A stretch of 11,345 nt of DNA, from contig UZAN01059393.1 in the NCBI GenBank assembly GCA_900618425.1, positions 1 through 11,345 of the forward strand, written 5' to 3'. Source of the stretch: Echinostoma caproni (Eukaryota; Platyhelminthes; Trematoda; Plagiorchiida; Echinostomatidae). The notes beneath the pieces were generated by a model. The model searched no databases. It had not been told where the DNA came from and worked only from the letters and a program-made list of their open reading frames with translations. Position numbers and translations under genes: made by a program. Positions 7,651-11,345 of the stretch are shown here, piece by piece; the stretch's first letter is position 1; every line of letters begins with the position of its first letter.

Positions 7651-9920
7651 GTGCAATTCCGTGTTTCAAATTGGTAATTGCTAATTCGCGTCTGCCCCGA
7701 TTACTGCATACACTCTGGATTTTGTTCATTTATATGTATTTGAGTTATATTTACCCCGAAGTTAGTGTCTAACGCTATCTCTCAATACTTTATCATGATC
7801 GTTTTTCAATTGATCTGCTTTTCAATGTGTCCCTGAAGCTCCAGTATCTTCAAAACAGTACAAATCCCATTTCCCTCATAGGATCGATTAACTCCACCCA
7901 GTTTGTTTTGCATTCTTGCTTAGCGGACAGCAAACCGATTTCTCCAATCCCAGGTGAGGTCTAAAGTAATCACACGCATGTTCTTTGAACGAGGTCGTTC
8001 CAGCTACCCGACTCACGGTCGGACTCAGAAGGTCCAACCTGTGGAGCTGCGCCATTGTGCTGTGATCTGTACTTACATGGATGGACACTGGGCGGATTCG
8101 GTTTACTATCTGGTGCAGTTATAGCGGTGGCAAGTAACGGGCCTGACAGATCAAGTAAGTAGTAATATAATCGAGATGGTGCACTGTTACCTAGTCAAAT
8201 CAGAAGAAATGTTCATGTAAAGTGAAATTTCTAACATGAAACAGAGCAATGCCAGATTACGGGGTAAAACAGGATTGAAACTACCAATGATCCTTGTAGT
8301 AACCCGAGTTGATTGATTTGGTGTTCAGGTGTCACGTGAGTAAGTAAATAATCACTTACTTCTGTTTGTTTTATGTAGAGCAAAATCGAGTCACGGGGTC
8401 AAATCAAACGCACAAACAATATGTAGAAGTCAATTAGAAGCACTGTCCCCGGAACGGTCATCCAACTATCCACTCACACAAACCAACCGTGTTTGTAAGT
8501 TTCGATTATCATCATGGTTTAGTGAAAATCTGTGGACTAGAAAATAACAAGTGTTCAGTCAACGGAACAATTGTGATTCCGGTCCGCAATTCGGTATGGG
8601 GAATTCAAACAGCATGCATTATGCGAGTAGCTTTACGGGAGAATATAATAATGATATCAACCGGTGAAACGAAAGAAAAAATGTTATTCTTGTTATACTT
8701 ATCCTTTGTAGTTGTTTAATCTCTCTCTTTCTATGTATATATAACGATCATGATGTGTTGATTAGTTTTTGAAAAATACTGAATATCTGGTTCTATTAAC
8801 TTCCAGGGCCTTATTCAGTTTCTGCGTTCTCCGCTCATGCATTGCGTTTCAATAGTCAGTATGCATTCTCAAGTCCGAGCACAAATTGCAGTGAACATCT
8901 TCAGACGAGAGTAAATTTCAAGTAAAGTTCTTGAAATTAGGATTATTACAACCGTTGGAATTTTTCCATATAAAATGCAAACAGTACAAATGTGTGAAAC
9001 AGCTGTTGTGAATAAAGGATTTGTACTATACTAGGGTAAATTTTAGTGTACTGCTAGGCCTCAGTCATCAGAGAGGGCATCTACACAAGGATAAAAATCA
9101 CACGTGGACGGGAAAACGGCTGTGTTGTGCTATGTGACGACTATTACACGTGACCAATGAGGGATTTGTCGTAACATGTGGACCGACGATTGGGAAACCA
9201 GGCATGCGCCAGCTAGGTACACAGGACGTTTGGTAGAACAGGTTTGTCCGCGGTGAACTCCATTGAACTATTTCGCGAACATACATTGAAATGGAACAAA
9301 TCCCGACAAATATAGTTATAGATTGTCTACTGAGTCACTCATCCACCCTAAACAATCTGATGAACTTAGCTCTCTACAATCTCTCCAAGTTGTGTTGTTT
9401 GTGCATAGTACCCCCATAACTGATTTTGATTGTGCCCCATAGCTTCCCGATAACGGTAGTTATTGCCAGCTATCTTCTTATGCATAAACTAATTAAACCG
9501 GAACTGAAATCGGATTTTAACAGGACACTTTGTGCTGTTAACTGAGTGATCAACTTGCAGGGTTTTCAGTGTTAACTGTCCTTCTAAACTGTCATGCACT
9601 CCGTCACTCTCTCTCTATAGGCTATTCCAAAAAACGTTTGGTATGAGCTGTTCACTTGCTGACTGTTTGTTGCATCAACGGACTGTTCACTGAACTCCTC
9701 GGAATTCGAAAATTGCTGAGCGCGTGCAGTATTTCTCCGTTTATGAAGACCCATTTGCCCCATTTATACATGAATTTTTTGCCTAGTTAGTTGAATGTTG
9801 ATGCCATTTAGATCGCCTATGAACACGTTTTGCAATTTGGCTGGAATTCCGGAGTAACACTTGCAATTGGTTAGTCGAAAACGCTTGAAAAACCCGCTGC
9901 AACGGTGCATGAATAAATAA
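7651..9920. other. Gene-free AT-rich stretch
   Basis: Only short ORFs are present: 7888-8088 (-), 8489-8719 (+) and 9098-9286 (-). None has recognisable motifs, and the plus one opens at a GTG with no early ATG. Short CT patches occur near 8719-8731 and 9605-9615. A 7 bp stem with an 8-base loop (AGTAAGT at 8339-8345, ACTTACT at 8354-8360) is present, but such hairpins are expected by chance. The stretch is likely intergenic or intronic. Confidence 0.55.
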
Positions 9921-10411
9921 AGCCCATCGTACCTATTTGTCGTCCACTGGTGTTTGTACGTCTCGTATATACGGAACCCAAGTACCGACAATAAGAGTTC
10001 ATTAATTTGCGTGTATTGTGAGAAAGCAATCATATGCAAAGAAAGTATTCTGGAGCAGTTCAACTCAAACGCGCAACACAAAACCGCACGTAGAAACGTT
10101 CGCAAAGCGGTCACCAAATGGATCGGTAAACATGCACCAAACAGCATCACCATCACCCAACCAGTAGACAAGACTAGTTATGGAAGATCAGCAGTAAAGG
10201 ATAGTCATTTGTTTTTCAGTGAAGTGAAAACCAGTTTCAAGTCAAGTCATCCAATGTGGACAGAATTTTCAGTGAAAAGAATGTTATCGCTTTTGCTTCG
10301 GCATTGCACGCTATTAAACATGAACTCTAAGATATGACAAATAGTTACTGCGAACGTGTAAAAAATATAAGGAAAACGTCAACGTGGAAGTTTACATTAG
10401 ACTGTGTATAA
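9921..10411 (+). pseudogene. hAT transposase / CGGBP1-like N-terminal fragment, degenerate
   Basis: The frame opens after TAA at 9918-9920 and ends at a TGA just before 10338. It reads LICVYCEKAIICKESILEQF and then NSNAQHKTARR. The spacing is Cys-x2-Cys-x13-Phe-x5-His, which is a hAT/CGGBP1-type C2H2 finger with Phe where the first His is expected. About 45 residues later comes EVKTSFKSSHPMWTEF followed by LLLRHCTLLNM. This resembles the segment after the finger in CGGBP1 and hAT proteins, where an Ile/His-Pro pair precedes a Leu-rich helix. One frame over, from 10331, it continues SYCERVKNIRK and TWKFTLD (Asp codon 10400-10402), reminiscent of the run-up to the first catalytic Asp of hAT transposases. 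The family call is inference from layout. It could instead be an exon of a domesticated host gene. Confidence 0.42.
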
Positions 10412-10519
10412 GTTCGTTTGATATTCGCTCCCTAGAAACCAACAAACGTGAAAGGTAAGGTACAATGGAGTTGTGAAAGGCAGTGGTACGAGTATATGAA
10501 GGTTTAAATTCATTGTGGG

Positions 10520-10906
10520 TTACAGAAGATTTGTGTGTAAGGGATGTGAGGCATTGGACAAGATGAAGTCACACAGACGGTCACACGCATTCAGGTGTTG
10601 GTTGACAATGGAATCAACCAGCTCCTCATAAGATACAGCTCCATATCTGGAGATGCTTTTCAGAGAGTGTCTAATTAATATGAAATCTTTGGACAGTAGA
10701 CCGGGAAAGATAACGGGAGAGCAGTAGGTCCAATGGCATAAAATGCATGATAAAATACATTTGGAGGTGATGTACAATTTCACCCTCAGATGTCGAAGGC
10801 GTGAAATATAATAGGCCAACTTTCTGACTTTAAGGAATGTTTGTTCTACGTGATAGGACCGTTTGAGGTCAGCAGACACGAAAAATCCAAGATGTTTGAA
10901 GTGTTT
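10520..10906 (-). pseudogene. CR1-like LINE: C-terminal RT/thumb segment
   Basis: One frame is open from just after a TGA at 10907-10909 to a stop just below 10520. It contains HFKHLGFFVSADLKR, the RT motif E neighbourhood, followed by the Leu/Arg-rich segment RKLAYYISRLRHLRV, the cysteine-bearing YCSPVIFPGLLSKDF and ACDRLCDFILSNASHPLH. These are characteristic of the region between the RT and the C-terminus in fluke CR1-like elements. After the stop, a different frame continues FKPSYTRTTAFHNSIVPYL to about 10440, so a frame change lies near 10530. Confidence 0.72.
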
Positions 10907-10909
10907 TCA

Positions 10910-11262
10910 CCTTCCAACTTTTAAGTTATTGATCAAGATATTGGGAACAGATGATCCAGAAAGAGTTGATGGCCTACGGTCAATGGAAAAAAAACTTCAA
11001 TGCATTTATTGGGGTTTAAAGAAAGGTTAACAGCATTGAAACATTCAGAAATGGAACTTATGGGTTGTTGTTGTGAGATGTACCACCAATTACTATGTCA
11101 TCGGCAAATTTAAAAGTGNTGGGGTGACTGGCAAATTTTGGATATAAGAGGAAAACAGAAAAGAGGATAACGTTGCTCCCTGCATTACACCCTGGTTTAC
11201 AGTAACAGTAGAAGACCTAATACCACTGAGACAAGTGAATTGGCATCGGTCGGTAATAATAA
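10910..11262 (-). pseudogene. CR1-like LINE: RT catalytic segment with FADD
   Basis: The minus strand reads STVTVNQGVMQGATLSSFLF (about 11215-11152) and then KFADDIVIGGT, with FADD codons at 11108-11097. The two catalytic aspartates are therefore still encoded. Between them lies the single undetermined base at 11119, where the frame also changes. Downstream, LSLNPNKCIEVFFPL is followed by a frame change at the run of eight A (10987-10994), then by PNILINNLKVG and the TGA at 10907-10909. The copy cannot make a protein. Confidence 0.68.
11119..11119. other. Undetermined base (N)
   Basis: The only ambiguous base in the window. It falls in the CR1-like LINE just upstream, on the minus strand, of FADD, where the reading frame appears to change. 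The break there may be partly an assembly artefact. Confidence 0.95.
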
Positions 11263-11345
11263 TAGTCGTGCATCAAATTTGTGTTTATATTTGTATTTGC
11301 ATAGACTTTTGCGAGAACAGAATGTTCGCATTTCAGTCAAAAATT

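Larger units (their letters stand above)
10430..11262 (-). mobile_element. CR1-like LINE fragment (reverse transcriptase 3' half)
   Basis: Read on the minus strand, the piece starts with ITDRCQFTCLSG, goes through QGATLSSFLFSSYIQNLPV and KFADD, then LSLNPNKC, HLGFFVSADLKR, RKLAYYISRLRHLRV and YCSPVIFPGLLSKDF, and ends in TTAFHNSIVPYL. That order (RT motif 5, FADD, thumb, C-terminal tail) fits a CR1/Jockey-type LINE and differs from the RTE element in the first half of the window. Coding similarity stops near 11255 at a TAATAATAATAG repeat, so the copy is probably 5'-truncated there, as is common for LINEs. The 3' limit near 10430 is approximate. Stops and frame changes are present throughout. 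Confidence 0.75.

Noticed and set aside
8489..8719. Plus-strand ORF of 76 codons
   Set aside because: It opens at a GTG with no early ATG and has no known motif. A length like this is expected by chance in 11 kb.
9625..9640. ATTCCAAAAAACG, also found in the reverse complement of LTR B
   Set aside because: A single 13-base low-complexity match with no similarity on either side; about one such match is expected by chance.
9764..10171. Minus-strand ORF containing CSGFFKRF, reminiscent of a nuclear receptor P-box
   Set aside because: It overlaps the better-supported plus-strand zinc-finger ORF, and the remaining cysteine pattern of a nuclear receptor domain is absent.
1..11345. CRISPR array, rRNA, complete tRNA or bacterial-type operon
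   Set aside because: There are no regularly spaced repeats, no cloverleaf and no run of adjacent intact ORFs. The content is eukaryotic transposon debris.

Overview
The window looks like repeat-dominated nuclear DNA of a flatworm, most probably a trematode fluke. The main clue is an RTE-clade non-LTR retrotransposon whose protein wording (FNVR, ETRIQD, YAPT, QIDHI, GKAAGP, FLDLKGAFDSVDR, LPGWG) is of the kind found in fluke genomes. Fragments of a second, CR1-like LINE point the same way. The organism call is inference from element families; no host gene was identified.

Layout. About 121-4703 (+) is one dead RTE-type LINE, readable from its N-terminal region through endonuclease, reverse transcriptase and C-terminal domain to a TAA at 4591-4593 and an ATT-rich tail. 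Three separate insertions break it at 572-1047, 2398-2828 and 3927-4399. Each insertion starts with TG and ends with CA, has imperfect inverted ends, and is flanked by its own 4-5 bp target duplication, so all three are best read as solo LTRs. LTRs A (572-1047, +) and B (3927-4399, -) belong to one family and lie in opposite orientation. LTR C (2398-2828, probably -) is a different, more GC-rich family. Removing the three LTRs leaves about 3.09 kb of coding sequence, close to a full RTE ORF. It still carries several frameshifts and stops, including one that replaces the Tyr of the YADD catalytic motif.

From about 4704 to 9920 I recognise no gene. This stretch is AT-rich, with short ORFs only, a 15-base G run (6454-6468), and a fragment near 7540-7650 that resembles the middle of LTRs A and B. 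At 9921-10411 (+) is a degenerate ORF with a Cys-x2-Cys...His finger, followed by segments laid out like the N-terminus of a hAT transposase or CGGBP1-like protein. Converging on it from the right, about 11262-10430 (-) is a CR1-like LINE fragment with a readable FADD motif and C-terminal domain, also broken by stops and frameshifts.

Nothing here works together as a pathway. The window is a record of successive transposition: an RTE LINE invaded by at least three LTR elements that collapsed to solo LTRs, beside a hAT-like relic next to a CR1-like relic. The most interesting items are the unassigned LTR A/B family, the cleanly dissectable triple nest, and the hAT/CGGBP1-like ORF.
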